From Microscillaceae bacterium (lineage in GTDB: Bacteria; Bacteroidota; Bacteroidia; Cytophagales; Microscillaceae), in contig JANWZA010000014.1 in assembly GCA_025054775.1 (NCBI GenBank), positions 23,094-87,093 of the forward strand: a stretch of DNA of 64,000 nucleotides, written 5' to 3'. Shown here piece after piece: positions 8,615 to 20,000 of the stretch (positions are counted from its first letter, which is position 1; each line of letters starts with the position of its first letter). The translations under genes were made by a program, and so were the position numbers. Under the pieces are notes generated by a model that made no database searches, had not been told where the DNA came from, and saw only the letters and a program-made list of their open reading frames with translations.

Positions 8615-8668
8615 CACAAAGTTAAAAAATCTCTTAAAAACATTTGCTCTTATCCCTGTATTTTTGCC

Positions 8669-10780
8669 ATGCTTAACGAAAAAGAAGATATATCTTTAGA
8701 AAACACGCTAGCTAGCAACTTTGAAAATACCACCCCCTTAGTAACTCCATCGGTGGACATACAACTTGACTCTGCTTCAAAGTTACCTGAGCAAAGCGAA
8801 GAGAATAAAACAACACCTACACCTGAAGCTACTCTCAGCGAAACCATTAGCTCGGAAGTTTCGCCTCAAAGTGAAAAGAGTGATACTTCTGATATCTCAA
8901 ATCTAGCATCTGAATTGCAAAAACCTACTGCTGAGGTATCTCTTGAAACCAAACCCACTTCTGATGCTGAAACTGAACGTAAAAACGTTGAAAAAGTAGC
9001 CTCTTCCGAAACCACAGCTCAAGATATAGATTACAGCACATATACCAAAGCCGAGCTACTTAAAGCTATTACAGAATTAAGCCAACAAAAAAATATCAAA
9101 GCTACCCACGCTCAAATTAAAAAGATGCGTTTGGCTTTTGAAGTGATTATCAACACAGAAAGAGCATTAGCCTTTGAAGCACACCTAAAAGCAGGAGGGG
9201 ATGCAGCGGATTTTCAATATAATCCCCAAGACGAAGAACGAGATACCTTTTTCAAACTATACAAGCAAGTACAAGCCGCCAAAGCCAAGCAAATAGCACA
9301 ACTCAGAGAAGAGCGTGCAGCTAATACCAAAGCTAAATTTGAACTTTTAGACCAATTTAGAAAACTCATCGAGCAAGAAGATAACCAAAACCTCTTTAAT
9401 GAATTCAGAATTTTACAAAAACAATGGAATAGCATCGGAAAAGTAGAACCTGATAAAGCCCTTGAACTCAAAGAGAATTACAAAGCTCTTATTAAACAAT
9501 TTTATGACAAGCAAAGCATTTATGCTGAGTTACGCGACTTAGATATGAAGCGTAACCTTGACAAAAAATTGCATATTTGTGAAAGAGCAGAACAATTGGT
9601 TCAAGAGCCCTCCATCAAAAAAGCCATTGCTGAGCTTAATAAGTTGCACGAAGAGTTTAAGGCTACAGGCCCTGTACCAAAAGGAGAACAAAAAAAGATA
9701 TGGCAACGCCTGAAAAACGCCTCCGATGCTATCTATCAAAGAAAAAGAGAATACATAGCAGAACGCGAGAGAATCATCGCAGAAGCGCTAGAAAAGAAAA
9801 AGAACTTGTTAGAAAAGATACAACCTTACAAAGATTTTAATACAGATAAACTCACCGTTTGGAACGAAAAAACACGTGAATTGATAGAAATTCAAAAAGA
9901 GTGGGATGCTATTCCTCGCATTAGCAAAAGTAAAGCAGGCGAATTGAATAAAGAATTTTGGGCGATTTTTAAGCAATTTTTTAATACTAAAAATGCTTTT
10001 TTAAGGGCTTTAGATAAGCAACGAGCTAATAACTACAAACTTAAATTAGCTCTTTGCGAACAAGCTGAAGCTCTCATAGCAGACGAGCAGGCGGATAGTA
10101 AAGAAGTGGCTGAAAAGTTAAAACAATTACAAATAGAATGGAAAAAAATAGGACCTGCTCCCGTCAAGCAACAAGAAATCATTTATGAAAGATTCAAAAA
10201 AGCTTGTGATAGCTTTTTTGAAAAGCGTAGAAATCAAATAATTTCAAGTGAGAAGCAATATGAGCTAAACTTGAAAGCCAAACAAGAATTATGTAAGAAA
10301 ATAGATGCAACTAATATTGAGAGTGCAGAACAGGTTACCATCTTTGATGAATTTATTAACGAATGGAAAAGCATTGGCTTTGTGCCTAAAAAAAATATGA
10401 AGGAAATTTTACAGAGGTTTGAGATTGCAATGTACCGTCTTATAGAACGTGCAAAAGGATTGAGTAATTCCGAAAAGAAACAAATGCGTTTTGACTTGCA
10501 ACTCAAACTTTCAGAAAGCGGTATTGATAAAGATTTCAGTAAAAAAGCAGGACAAAAAGAAAGTATTTTGAAACGGAAGATTGCTAAGTTAGAAAATGAT
10601 ATAGCAACACTTAAAAATAACTTAGGATTTCTGCAAAACTCAAAATCCTCTTCAGCAGAAAAACTTCGCCAAGATATGAATGCCAAAATTGCTGAGTCCG
10701 AGAATGAACTAGCTTTGTTAAAAAATCAGCTAAAACTTTTACAAAGTAAATTGGGAGAAAAAACTGAAAAAAAAGTATAA
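8669..10780 (+). CDS. DUF349 repeat protein
   Basis: 703 residues from the ATG at 8669. A longer frame starts with TTG at 8594, but that codon lies inside a promoter -7 box, so the start was moved. Residues 1-110 are low-complexity and acidic (Ser, Thr, Glu, Pro rich). From about 150 to 600 there are several copies of the DUF349 helical unit, each with a W-x-x-I/A motif: LQKQWNSIGKVEPDKA, FKATGPVPKGEQKKIWQRLKNA, IQKEWDAIPRI, LQIEWKKIGPAPVKQQEIIYERFKKA, FINEWKSIGFVPKKNMKEILQRF. The C-terminal 90 residues form a coiled coil. DUF349 proteins are widespread in Bacteroidota; their function is not known to me. A tRNA gene follows. Confidence 0.85.
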   Translation: MLNEKEDISLENTLASNFENTTPLVTPSVDIQLDSASKLPEQSEENKTTPTPEATLSETISSEVSPQSEKSDTSDISNLASELQKPTAEVSLETKPTSDAETERKNVEKVASSETTAQDIDYSTYTKAELLKAITELSQQKNIKATHAQIKKMRLAFEVIINTERALAFEAHLKAGGDAADFQYNPQDEERDTFFKLYKQVQAAKAKQIAQLREERAANTKAKFELLDQFRKLIEQEDNQNLFNEFRILQKQWNSIGKVEPDKALELKENYKALIKQFYDKQSIYAELRDLDMKRNLDKKLHICERAEQLVQEPSIKKAIAELNKLHEEFKATGPVPKGEQKKIWQRLKNASDAIYQRKREYIAERERIIAEALEKKKNLLEKIQPYKDFNTDKLTVWNEKTRELIEIQKEWDAIPRISKSKAGELNKEFWAIFKQFFNTKNAFLRALDKQRANNYKLKLALCEQAEALIADEQADSKEVAEKLKQLQIEWKKIGPAPVKQQEIIYERFKKACDSFFEKRRNQIISSEKQYELNLKAKQELCKKIDATNIESAEQVTIFDEFINEWKSIGFVPKKNMKEILQRFEIAMYRLIERAKGLSNSEKKQMRFDLQLKLSESGIDKDFSKKAGQKESILKRKIAKLENDIATLKNNLGFLQNSKSSSAEKLRQDMNAKIAESENELALLKNQLKLLQSKLGEKTEKKV

Positions 10781-10787
10781 AAAAATT

Positions 10788-10817
10788 TTGTCAGTTCAAA
10801 AAAAAACTTTACCTTTG
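10788..10817 (+). promoter_or_regulatory. Promoter of tRNA-Thr (TTG-N19-TACCTTTG)
   Basis: TTG 10788-10790 and TACCTTTG 10810-10817 with 19 bp between; the mature tRNA starts 22 bp after the -7 box. Confidence 0.65.
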
Positions 10818-10839
10818 CACCACTAAAAAAATAAAGAAA

Positions 10840-10912
<73 letters not shown>

Positions 10913-10922
10913 CTTATTAATA

Positions 10923-10964
10923 AAAATGCAAACTTAAATACTAAGGATATTAAGTTTGCATTTT
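10923..10964 (+). terminator. Terminator after tRNA-Thr
   Basis: Perfect 15-bp inverted repeat AAAATGCAAACTTAA / TTAAGTTTGCATTTT with a 12-nt loop, followed by AGTTTTTTTA. It starts 10 bp after the tRNA. Confidence 0.7.
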
Positions 10965-11076
10965 AGTTTTTTTATGATCATTAGGTAAAGCATTTGGCTT
11001 TTTACAAATTACAAACGTCTATAAATCAGCTTATTTTGTTTGGGATATTGTTCACGTCATATCATTTCTCCTGCTC

Positions 11077-11976
11077 TCATCTTTTGCTTCTACGGTTTAC
11101 TTTCTTAAACCATGTACTCCATTGGTTATAGTTTTCTAGCTCTCGCTCAAGCGAGTCTGCTAATTTAGGAAAAAAATTGATACCCGTCTCCTTTTCTACT
11201 TCTGCTATAGTTAAGGCATACTCATGAATAGGTTTGGTAATTACTGCATTAGGCATAATAAAGCCAATTCCCTTTTTTTCGGGTTCAGTAATATCTACAA
11301 CTACCTTATAATAAGCAGGTGGTACACTAACTTTGTTTCTTTTACCAATTTTCTTCATTTTACCTTTTAAGACCGGACCTGTAACTATTAAAAGACTTTT
11401 GTCTCTTTTAGCCCATTCGCGTATAGTCTCCTCTAATATTCGCCATCCTTCCCGATTAAGCTCGGGAACTTGTGGGCTCATATTGCTCATGTAAAATGTT
11501 TCGGACATTGCTTCTTGCGAGAAAGCAAAATCGCCTGCGGGAGCTAAATGCCCGCGGTCATATCCGCTTCCGCGATAGTCCTCAGGGAGGCTTGAGCCCG
11601 TAGGGACGGCAGGGTCAGGTCTAAAATCGTTTCCACGTTCAGCTTCTTTTTGTAATTCACGAGCATCTAACTGGTAGGCTACCCATTTAGCTTGTTCATG
11701 TTCTTCGCTGTAGCAAAGAGTATAATGCGTATGCCGCACAATGATTTCATCCGAACTAAACTCAGGAATTTCTAATCCCTCTTCCTGTACTTTCCCTTGC
11801 TTGTATTCCTTCTGTTCCTTTTTCTTAAAAATGGGCTCTTGCAGAGTATTGCTAGAGTCTTTTGAAGGAACAGGTTCATATTCTTCAGACTTGCGATTGA
11901 AGTAAAAAAAAGCAACAACGACTATAAGGATGGCTACAATACTCATCCCAAATAAATTAGGTTTAAGGGAAAACAT
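11077..11976 (-). CDS. Membrane-anchored DNA/RNA non-specific endonuclease
   Basis: 299 residues. Residues 10-27 (MSIVAILIVVVAFFYF) form one membrane segment, followed by a Lys/Glu-rich linker to about residue 70. The rest is an Endonuclease_NS (Serratia nuclease/EndoG type) domain. Its catalytic motif is D140-R-G-H143 (YDRGHLAPAGDF), and the metal-binding Asn is in SNMSPQVPELNREGW. These enzymes cut DNA and RNA with Mg2+, with His as the general base. The anchor predicts a nuclease facing the periplasm, suited to scavenging or degrading incoming nucleic acid. Single gene, divergent from the bestrophin-like gene. Confidence 0.9.
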   Translation of the reverse strand: MFSLKPNLFGMSIVAILIVVVAFFYFNRKSEEYEPVPSKDSSNTLQEPIFKKKEQKEYKQGKVQEEGLEIPEFSSDEIIVRHTHYTLCYSEEHEQAKWVAYQLDARELQKEAERGNDFRPDPAVPTGSSLPEDYRGSGYDRGHLAPAGDFAFSQEAMSETFYMSNMSPQVPELNREGWRILEETIREWAKRDKSLLIVTGPVLKGKMKKIGKRNKVSVPPAYYKVVVDITEPEKKGIGFIMPNAVITKPIHEYALTIAEVEKETGINFFPKLADSLERELENYNQWSTWFKKVNRRSKR

Positions 11977-12027
11977 AGGTTATGTTCGTGCAAAAAGGAT
12001 ATAACATTTAAGAAACTATACAATAAG

Positions 12028-12035
12028 CAAAAGTA
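12028..12035 (-). promoter_or_regulatory. -7 box (TACTTTTG) before the nuclease gene
   Basis: TACTTTTG on the minus strand, about 52 bp before the nuclease ATG; the -33 element is not convincing. Confidence 0.4.
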
Positions 12036-12167
12036 ATAAAACTTTTCGTTTTCTGATTAATTTACTTCTATTTTTTCTCCAAACCCTCGAAACCAATAGA
12101 TACCTACCTATATTCTTATTGTACAAGAAGCACCAAGTTATTCATATCTTTATTTCGGCTTTTTTGC

Positions 12168-12175
12168 TAATTTTG
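12168..12175 (+). promoter_or_regulatory. -7 box (TAATTTTG) before the bestrophin-like gene
   Basis: TAATTTTG on the plus strand, about 40 bp before the ATG at 12216. No TTG at ideal distance. Confidence 0.4.
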
Positions 12176-12215
12176 TATTCAAAAATATATCAAAAAATAC
12201 AATTTAACCAAAGTT

Positions 12216-13091
12216 ATGCCTGCTAAGCGAAAAAAATTGCAAGCTACTCGTACCATGTTTTTTCACCAATCTATGTGGGATATTACTACCTTGGTGAGTC
12301 TTTTAGATGGTATGATTATTTTGGGCTTTTATACTTATTTTTTGGTATATCTAAATTACGAAGTGTTTGAATTAAAATTGAAAATGACGGGAGTAGTACA
12401 CTCTATTTTAGGTTTAGCGTTGGGTTTGTTACTCGTATTCAGGACGAATACGGCCTATGAGCGTTGGTGGGAGGGGAGACGTATGTGGGGTAGTTTGATT
12501 AACAATTCGCGAAATTTTGCAATCAAAGTTAATGCTTTTTTTACTCAACCTCAAGACCGCGAGTTTTTCAAAAGGCATATTCCCGCTTTCGCTTTTGCCC
12601 TCAAACATCACCTTCGCGATAATTCTGATGTTAATAATCTACATTCGCTCACTTCCCAAGATAAACAAGCACTGGCTAATGCCCAAAATTTGCCTTCTAT
12701 GATTGTAAAACGTATGTATGAATTAGTGGCTTTGCGTAATAATGATAATTCATTGCACGAGTCTCATTTATTGAGCTTAGATGCTCACCTCAAAGAATTT
12801 GTAGATGTTATGGGAGCCTGCGACCGTATTCGGAGCACACCTATGCCTCAAGCATATAACACTCACCTTAATCAATTTCTTAACCTTTACACCATTTCTT
12901 TGCCATTTAGCCTAATACATGACCTGAAATACTGGACTATTTTGGTAGTAGTTTTTACTTTTTATGCCTTAGCAGGGCTAAAACTTATCGGAGAGGAAAT
13001 TGAAGACCCGTTTGGAAAAGATATCAACGATTTACCTTTAGATGCTATTTGCCAAAGTATAGAACGAAGCGTGAATGAAATTTTAGCTTAA
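12216..13091 (+). CDS. Bestrophin-like membrane channel (UPF0187 family)
   Basis: 291 residues with hydrophobic segments near 22-50, 58-75 and 226-255. The motif FRTNTAYERWWEGRRMWG (about 75-92) is the signature of the bestrophin/UPF0187 family, and the C-terminal LKLIGEEIEDPFGKDINDLPLD (about 255-276) is the conserved intracellular segment. Bacterial homologues are pentameric ion channels (the studied Klebsiella one conducts cations); the ion here is unknown. Single gene followed by a 380-bp gap. Confidence 0.9.
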   Translation: MPAKRKKLQATRTMFFHQSMWDITTLVSLLDGMIILGFYTYFLVYLNYEVFELKLKMTGVVHSILGLALGLLLVFRTNTAYERWWEGRRMWGSLINNSRNFAIKVNAFFTQPQDREFFKRHIPAFAFALKHHLRDNSDVNNLHSLTSQDKQALANAQNLPSMIVKRMYELVALRNNDNSLHESHLLSLDAHLKEFVDVMGACDRIRSTPMPQAYNTHLNQFLNLYTISLPFSLIHDLKYWTILVVVFTFYALAGLKLIGEEIEDPFGKDINDLPLDAICQSIERSVNEILA

Positions 13092-13430
13092 AAGCTAAAT
13101 AAAAGTGAGTGAGTGTTGTTCAGAAAATTTAACAGTAAATTATTTTGCTTGTAAAAAAATGAATGAATAAGAGTAATCAGTTTGAGGACATAAGAAATGT
13201 TGAATTATATTACCAACTTTTAGGACTCATTTTTTGCAAAAAGTCTTCCGTTGTTCAATAGACTCCACGATACAAAAATCCTACTTGTAAGATTTACCAG
13301 ACCTACTGACAAGCTAACTTACTTAGATTTGACTCAAACCTATGAGTTTGAGAAATCTTATTTTAATTGAATATGCTTTTGGGTATTCAAAAAAAAATAC
13401 TTGCTTTTAAGCCTTTTGCTTAAAAAAGTG
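13092..13430. other. Intergenic region before icmF containing one palindrome
   Basis: About 340 bp without a gene. The only structure I see is the imperfect inverted repeat at 13325-13358, listed separately. Confidence 0.5.
13325..13358. repeat. Imperfect palindrome upstream of icmF
   Basis: AGATTT-GA-CTCAAAC / GTTTGAG-AAATCT: a 13-bp stem with a 2-nt bulge around the 6-nt loop CTATGA. It lies about 75 bp upstream of the icmF -7 box and about 235 bp after the bestrophin-like gene. It could be an operator for a dimeric repressor or a distant terminator; there is no strong T run. Confidence 0.4.
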
Positions 13431-13438
13431 TATATTTG
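13431..13438 (+). promoter_or_regulatory. -7 box (TATATTTG) before icmF
   Basis: TATATTTG, 34 bp before the ATG at 13472. It overlaps the longest possible frame (TTG at 13436) and supports the ATG as the real start. Confidence 0.5.
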
Positions 13439-13471
13439 CAGGCAAAAATTAGTACAAATTTAAGAAATTTT

Positions 13472-16400
13472 ATGAATAATCCAATACCTTACAAGCCTAA
13501 AAATCCTATTCGTATAGTTACGGCGGCTTCTTTGTTTGATGGGCATGATGCGGCTATCAATATCATGCGGCGCGTTATGCAAAGCACAGGAGCTGAAGTT
13601 ATACATTTAGGGCATAATCGTAGTGTAGCTGAAGTTGTGGATTGTGCTATTCAAGAAGATGCCCAAGCCATAGCTGTTACCTCTTACCAAGGCGGACATA
13701 TGGAGTATTTCAAATATATGTACGACCTGCTCAAGGCACGTAAAGCGAATATCAAAATTTTTGGTGGAGGGGGTGGCACAATTTTACCTTCTGAAATAGA
13801 AGAGTTACATGCCTACGGCATAGCCCGCATCTATCACCCTGATGATGGTAGGGCAATGGGCTTACAAGGCATGATAAATGACGTGCTAATGAAATGTGAT
13901 TTTCCTACCTATCAGCCTCAAAAAACTAAATCCTTGATTGCCGTAGGTGAGGAGATAGAAGAACAATCTGAATTAGAACGTTTATTAGAACTTGCTAAAA
14001 CAAAACATCACCAAAGCATTGCCCGCTTAATTTCTGTTGCTGAAAACTATCCGCAAGAATTCGACCAGATTAAAGAACAAATTCAGCAGAGCATTCAACT
14101 TAATCCCAAAATTCCTGTTCTTGGTATTACAGGCACAGGAGGCTCAGGTAAGTCAAGTTTGATAGATGAGCTGGTACGTAGATTTTTAATGGATTTTGAG
14201 GAGAAAACCGTGGCGGTTATTTCGGTAGATCCATCCAAACGTAAAACAGGAGGTGCTTTACTAGGGGATAGAATACGTATGAATAGCATTTTCAACCCGC
14301 GTGTATATATGCGTAGCCTTGCTACGCGCCAAAGTAATTTGGCTTTGAGCCGTTACGTGCAAGATGCAATTGATATCTGCAAATATGCAAGGTTTGATTT
14401 GATAATTGTAGAAACTTCAGGTATTGGGCAATCCGATACGGAAATTGTAGAGCATTCAGATATGAGCCTCTACGTAATGACCGCCGAGTATGGTGCCGCT
14501 ACCCAATTAGAAAAAATTGATATGTTGGATTTTGCCGATATTATTGCTATTAATAAATTTGATAAGCGGGGCTCACTTGATGCTCTGCGCGATGTAAGAA
14601 AACAATACAAACGTAACCATAATCTTTGGAACACTCCTGACGAGCAACTACCCATCTACGGCACTATTGCTTCTCAATTCAATGATGTTGGAACAAATGT
14701 TCTCTACCGTAAAATTATGGATAAACTGGTAGAGAAAACAGGTGTTACAGCTCTGCAATCTGACTTTGAAATTACCGAAAAGATGTCAGAAAAAATTTAC
14801 ATCATTCCCCCTGATAGAGTGCGGTATTTGGCTGAAATTTGTGAAAATGCCGAAAGTTATCACAAATTTGTAAAAGAACAAACTGATATTGCTCGCAAAA
14901 TGTACCAACTTAAAGGTACAATAGATTTGCTACGAGCAAATATAGGTAAGCAAAAAATTCAAATTATTGAGCAATCTGAAAATATAGTTTCAGTGGTGGC
15001 TTATGAGCAAGGTGAACCTGAATATTTGAAAGATTTGATTGCTCAATACACTGAATTAGAAAATCGACTTGATGCAGAGTGCAAAGCTATGCTCAAGGAT
15101 TGGGCGGCTACTAAAAAGCGTTATAAAGCTGAGAAGTACCAGTTTCAAGTACGTGATAAGATTATTGAGCAAAACCTTTATCATACTTCGCTTTCGGGTA
15201 CGAAAATTCCCAAAATTTCTCTACCTAAATACGAAGACTGGGGCGATATTTTGAAATGGTTATTAACGGAAAACGCTCCTGGGTTCTTTCCCTTCACTGC
15301 TGGTGTATTCCCTTTGAAACGTGAGGGCGAAGCCCCTACACGAATGTTTGCAGGTGAAGGTGGACCTGAAAGAACTAACAAACGATTTCACTATGTTTCC
15401 AAAGGCTTGACTGCCAAACGCCTCTCTACTGCCTTTGATAGTGTAACACTTTACGGAGAAAACCCTGACTATAGACCAGATATCTATGGAAAAATTGGCA
15501 ACTCAGGCGTGAGCGTAGCTACCTTAGATGATGCCAAAAAATTGTACTCAGGCTTTAATCTCTGCCACCCTGCCACCTCCGTTTCTATGACCATCAACGG
15601 ACCTGCCCCTATGGTGTTGGCATTTTTTATGAACGCTGCCATTGACCAACAATGCGAACTTTACATCAAACAAAATGGCTTAGAGGAGGAGGTAAGAGCT
15701 AAAATTCAAGCAATTTATCAACAAAAAGGCTTGCCTATTCCGCAATACAACGCACCTGCTTTGCCTGAAGGCAACGATGGCTTAGGCTTAATGCTTTTAG
15801 GTGTTACAGGTGACCAAGTTTTGCCCAAAGACGTGTATGAGAAAATAAAGGCTTATACTCTCTCTCAAGTGCGCGGTACAGTACAAGCCGATATCTTAAA
15901 AGAAGACCAAGCCCAAAATACTTGTATCTTCTCCACTGAATTTGCTCTCCGTATGATGGGCGATATTCAGCAATATTTCATTACGCATAAAGTACGTAAT
16001 TTCTATTCTGTTAGCATTTCAGGCTATCATATTGCTGAAGCAGGTGCAAATCCTATTACACAACTTGCCCTCACACTTTCTAATGGCTTCACTTTTGTAG
16101 AGTATTACCTTTCGCGAGGTATGCACATCGATGATTTTGCCCCTAACTTGTCATTCTTCTTCTCTAATGGCATGGATCCAGAGTACTCTGTATTAGGGAG
16201 AGTTGCTCGTAGGATTTGGGCAAAGGCTATAAAGTATAAGTACAAAGGTAATGAGCGTAGCCAAAAACTCAAATATCATATTCAAACTTCAGGACGCAGT
16301 CTGCACGCTCAAGAAATTGCTTTTAATGATATTCGGACTACTTTGCAAGCCTTGTATGCTATCTACGACAACTGCAACTCTCTGCATACCAACGCCTATG

Positions 16401-16972
16401 ACGAAGCAATTACCACTCCTACCGAGGAGAGTGTGCGTAGGGCAATCGCTATCCAGATGATTATTAACCACGAACTAGGGTTGGCAAAAAATGAAAACCC
16501 TTTACAAGGTTCATTTATTATTGAAGAATTGACTGACTTGGTAGAGGAAGCCGTTTACCACGAATTCCGCTCTATTTCAGAGCGTGGCGGCGTATTAGGA
16601 GCAATGGAACGAATGTATCAACGGGCTAAAATTCAAGAGGAGAGTATGTATTATGAAATGAAAAAACATACAGGGGAATTACCTATTATTGGTGTGAATA
16701 CATTTCTAGACCCTAACGGTTCGCCTACTATTATTCCTTCCGAGATAATTAGAAGTACTACTGAAGAAAAAGAATTTCAGATCGCTCAGTTACATGCCTT
16801 TCATGCTCGCAATGCAGAGAAAGCCCCAGAAATGTTAAAATATTTGCAAAAAGTGTCAGTAGAGAATGGAAACATTTTTGAGGCTTTAATGGAAGTAGCT
16901 AAATATTGCAGTTTGGGGCAGATGAGCCATGCTTTGTATCAGGTAGGGGGGCAGTATAGGCGAAATATGTGA
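13472..16972 (+). CDS. icmF: Fused isobutyryl-CoA mutase IcmF (B12 domain, G-protein chaperone, mutase)
   Basis: 1166 residues from the ATG at 13472. The order is that of IcmF. First comes an adenosylcobalamin-binding domain (about 10-140) with D23-G-H25-D, His25 being the cobalt ligand, and FGGGGGTI. Next is a MeaB-like GTPase chaperone domain (about 200-420) with Walker A from G218 (GTGGSGKSS), [18 protein letters not shown] and NKFD. Last is the mutase barrel (about 575-1166). The substrate-site motif [19 protein letters not shown] (about 625-643) carries the Phe typical of isobutyryl-CoA mutases rather than the Tyr of methylmalonyl-CoA mutase. The enzyme interconverts isobutyryl- and n-butyryl-CoA, linking valine and butyrate metabolism. 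Single gene with a strong terminator. Confidence 0.93.
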   Translation: MNNPIPYKPKNPIRIVTAASLFDGHDAAINIMRRVMQSTGAEVIHLGHNRSVAEVVDCAIQEDAQAIAVTSYQGGHMEYFKYMYDLLKARKANIKIFGGGGGTILPSEIEELHAYGIARIYHPDDGRAMGLQGMINDVLMKCDFPTYQPQKTKSLIAVGEEIEEQSELERLLELAKTKHHQSIARLISVAENYPQEFDQIKEQIQQSIQLNPKIPVLGITGTGGSGKSSLIDELVRRFLMDFEEKTVAVISVDPSKRKTGGALLGDRIRMNSIFNPRVYMRSLATRQSNLALSRYVQDAIDICKYARFDLIIVETSGIGQSDTEIVEHSDMSLYVMTAEYGAATQLEKIDMLDFADIIAINKFDKRGSLDALRDVRKQYKRNHNLWNTPDEQLPIYGTIASQFNDVGTNVLYRKIMDKLVEKTGVTALQSDFEITEKMSEKIYIIPPDRVRYLAEICENAESYHKFVKEQTDIARKMYQLKGTIDLLRANIGKQKIQIIEQSENIVSVVAYEQGEPEYLKDLIAQYTELENRLDAECKAMLKDWAATKKRYKAEKYQFQVRDKIIEQNLYHTSLSGTKIPKISLPKYEDWGDILKWLLTENAPGFFPFTAGVFPLKREGEAPTRMFAGEGGPERTNKRFHYVSKGLTAKRLSTAFDSVTLYGENPDYRPDIYGKIGNSGVSVATLDDAKKLYSGFNLCHPATSVSMTINGPAPMVLAFFMNAAIDQQCELYIKQNGLEEEVRAKIQAIYQQKGLPIPQYNAPALPEGNDGLGLMLLGVTGDQVLPKDVYEKIKAYTLSQVRGTVQADILKEDQAQNTCIFSTEFALRMMGDIQQYFITHKVRNFYSVSISGYHIAEAGANPITQLALTLSNGFTFVEYYLSRGMHIDDFAPNLSFFFSNGMDPEYSVLGRVARRIWAKAIKYKYKGNERSQKLKYHIQTSGRSLHAQEIAFNDIRTTLQALYAIYDNCNSLHTNAYDEAITTPTEESVRRAIAIQMIINHELGLAKNENPLQGSFIIEELTDLVEEAVYHEFRSISERGGVLGAMERMYQRAKIQEESMYYEMKKHTGELPIIGVNTFLDPNGSPTIIPSEIIRSTTEEKEFQIAQLHAFHARNAEKAPEMLKYLQKVSVENGNIFEALMEVAKYCSLGQMSHALYQVGGQYRRNM

Positions 16973-16985
16973 AATTAAACAAACT

Positions 16986-17024
16986 AAATGCTTTCCAAAA
17001 GTTTTTATCTTTTGGAAAGCATTT
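16986..17024. terminator. Bidirectional terminator between icmF and dnaE
   Basis: Perfect 16-bp inverted repeat AAATGCTTTCCAAAAG / CTTTTGGAAAGCATTT with a 7-nt loop and T runs on both strands. It separates two convergent genes. Confidence 0.8.
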
Positions 17025-17052
17025 TTTTGAATAAGGATGCTCTACTAATAAC

Positions 17053-20000
17053 TTAAAACATAATCTCTGCCTCTAGACCTAATTCAGCGACTTTTTGCAT
17101 AAAGGTTTCACTTAAACTCACCTTGTATTGTCGTGAAGCCATTTCTACTTGCATTTGACTCTCATAATCCAGTAATTGTACCTTGAGCAGATATTTCCCT
17201 GCGTATTGTTCAATCAAATTTTTTAGGTTGATTACTAAAGTGTTATCTACCTTCAAAATATCAACATTCAGCAAAATACCTTTACATTTTTGTTCTTGTA
17301 ACTCCTCTAAATCCTGAATTTGAATTACTTTGAGTTCAAATCTATCTGTAGAGCCGTAACATGGTTGGTATTTTCCTTTAAGCAAAAGGACAGCACCTGA
17401 CTGCACATATTCAGCAAATTTTTTATGTTCTTCTCGCCATAGAGTTATTTCTTTTGAACCTGTAAAATCTTCCAGAGTAAAACTTGTAAAGGCATTTCCA
17501 TTTTTATCAGTTTTAGTTTGAGACTTGGTAACTACGCCTGCTAGACTTATCTCTAAATTTTTACTATTGTCAAGTTTGCTTATAGGCGTAACTTTAAGTG
17601 CCTTCATGACGGCACGGAAGTTATCCAGAGGGTGTCCAGAGATGTAAAAACCTACGACTTCTTTTTCTTTTTCTAATTGTTCAAGTCTGCTCCAAGGCTT
17701 GCAATCAGGAATTTTAGGGGTGCTGATAGTTTCTTTCATAGCTCTTCCACCGAAGAGTGAACTTATGCTTTCATCTTTACTTTGTTGGAGGGCATTTCCA
17801 AATTTGATTAGCAGTTCTATGAAGGTGCCTTCATTGCCCAAGGGCTGAAAATAAGTAGCCCGGTGGATCTTAAAGCAATCAAAAGCACCTGCTTGTGCTA
17901 AGCTTTCTAATATTTTTTTGTTAACAGTGCGTAGATTTACACGTTGTATGAAATCAAAAATATCTTTGAATAGTCCGTTTTGATTGCGTTCTCTAATTAT
18001 CTCCCTTACGGCGGCTTCCCCTGTGCCTTTAATAGCTGCTAGACTGAAACGAATTTGCCCTTTTGTATTTACAGTAAAAGTCTCCTCACTTTCGTTAACG
18101 TCAGGTCCAAGAATTTGCACACCAAGCCTAAGAGTTTCTTCAATAAAAGAAGTGATTTTTTCAATATCCATATTGTGGCTAAGCACTGCGGCCATGTATT
18201 CAGGGGTGTAGTTAGCTTTGAGGTAGGCTGTTTGATAAGCTAATACCGAATAAGCGGCTGAATGGGAACGATTGAATCCATATTCGGCAAAACGTTCCAT
18301 GATGTCAAAAATCTCTTCGGCTTTGGCTTTAGGGATTTGGTGTAGTTTTTCTGCTCCTTCTACAAATTTTACTCGCTCTTTTGCCATTTTTTCTTTGTCT
18401 TTTTTACCCATTGCCCTACGCAAGAGGTCTGCTTCACCGAGGGTATAACCTGCTAAGATTTGAGCCGTCTGCATGATTTGCTCTTGATATACCATAATTC
18501 CGTAGGTTTTTTCCAAGATAGGTTTCAAGAGTTCATGCGGATATTCTACCTGCTCTCGCCCATGCTTTCGGTCAATATATATAGGAATAAATGCTAACGG
18601 ACCAGGGCGATAAAGGGCATTCATAGCAATTAAATCTTCAATATTAGTAGGTTTCAATTGGCGGAGGTACGTCTGCATTCCCTCAGACTCAAATTGGAAT
18701 GTACCAATGGTATCACCTCTTTGGTAAAGTTGGTAAGTTTTCGGGTCATCTAATGGAATTTTATCTAGGTCGATCTCTATGCCGTGATTTTTTTTAATGA
18801 GGGCGAGTGCGTCTTTCAAAATGGTAAGGGTTTTTAGCCCTAAAAAATCCATTTTGAGCATACCTGCCTCTTCAATTACTTTACCATCATATTGCGTAAC
18901 TAAAAGGTTAGTATCTTTGGAAGTACAAACAGGAATGTAATTAGTAAGGTCATCGGGAGCAATGATAACTCCTGCGGCGTGGATACCCGTATTTCGTACT
19001 GAACCTTCCAGGATTTTAGCTTCTTTTAGTACTGTAGTGCGAATGTCGTTGCTGTTAAATATTTCTCGTAACTCAGGGCTTTCGTTAATAGCATCTTCTA
19101 ACCTGATTCCAGGCTTTTCAGGAATAAGTTTGGCAATGCGGTTAGCTTCTTCTAGAGGCAGATCCAGAACGCGGGCTACGTCTTTGACTGCCATTTTGGC
19201 TGCCATTGTGCCATAAGTAATGAGTTGAGCTACTTGATTTCTACCATATTTTTCTACTACGTAATCAATCACTTTTTGCCTGCCAACATCATCAAAATCG
19301 GTATCAATATCAGGCATGCTTACACGTTCAGGGTTGAGAAAACGCTCAAAAAGTAAATCATATTTTATGGGATCTATGTTAGTAATTCCTATGCAATAAG
19401 CTACAGCAGAACCTGCGGCAGAGCCACGTCCTAGCCCAACTTTTACACCCATAGCTATTGCCGCATTGATAAAATCTTGCACGATAAGAAAATAACCTGA
19501 AAAGCCCATTTTTTCTATGATTCCTAACTCATAGTTTAGGCGTTGCTCTATTTCAGGGCTAATACTGCCATATCTTTTGCTGGCTCCTAAAAAAGTAAGA
19601 TGTCGTAAATAATCGTGCTGATTAGTAAAGCCTTCGGGAAGTTGATAATTAGGTAACAAGACGTCGCGTTTTAATTTTAATTTTTCCACTTTTTCTACGA
19701 TGTCTAATGTATTTTCGAGGGCAAAAGGTATATCAGCGAATAGCTGATTCATTTCAGCTTGAGTTTTGAAATAGAATTGACTATTAGGAAAGCCAAAACG
19801 GAAGCCCTTTCCCTCACCGATAGGTGTAGCTTTTTTTTCACTTGTGTTGATACAAAGCAGAATATCGTGTGCGTTCCAATCCTCCTCGTTTATGTAGTGC
19901 GAGTCATTGGTGGCAATTACTTTAAGGTTATATTTTTTTGCCCACTTGAGCAATATTTGGTTAATATCTTCTTGGCTAATTCCCGTATTGTCGATATTTT

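Noticed and set aside
11077..13091. Nuclease and bestrophin-like gene as a defence or toxin-immunity pair
   Set aside because: They are divergent, each with its own promoter, and both families are ordinary chromosomal genes.
13436..13471. Upstream TTG start for icmF
   Set aside because: It lies inside the TATATTTG -7 box, and the IcmF family start fits the ATG at 13472.
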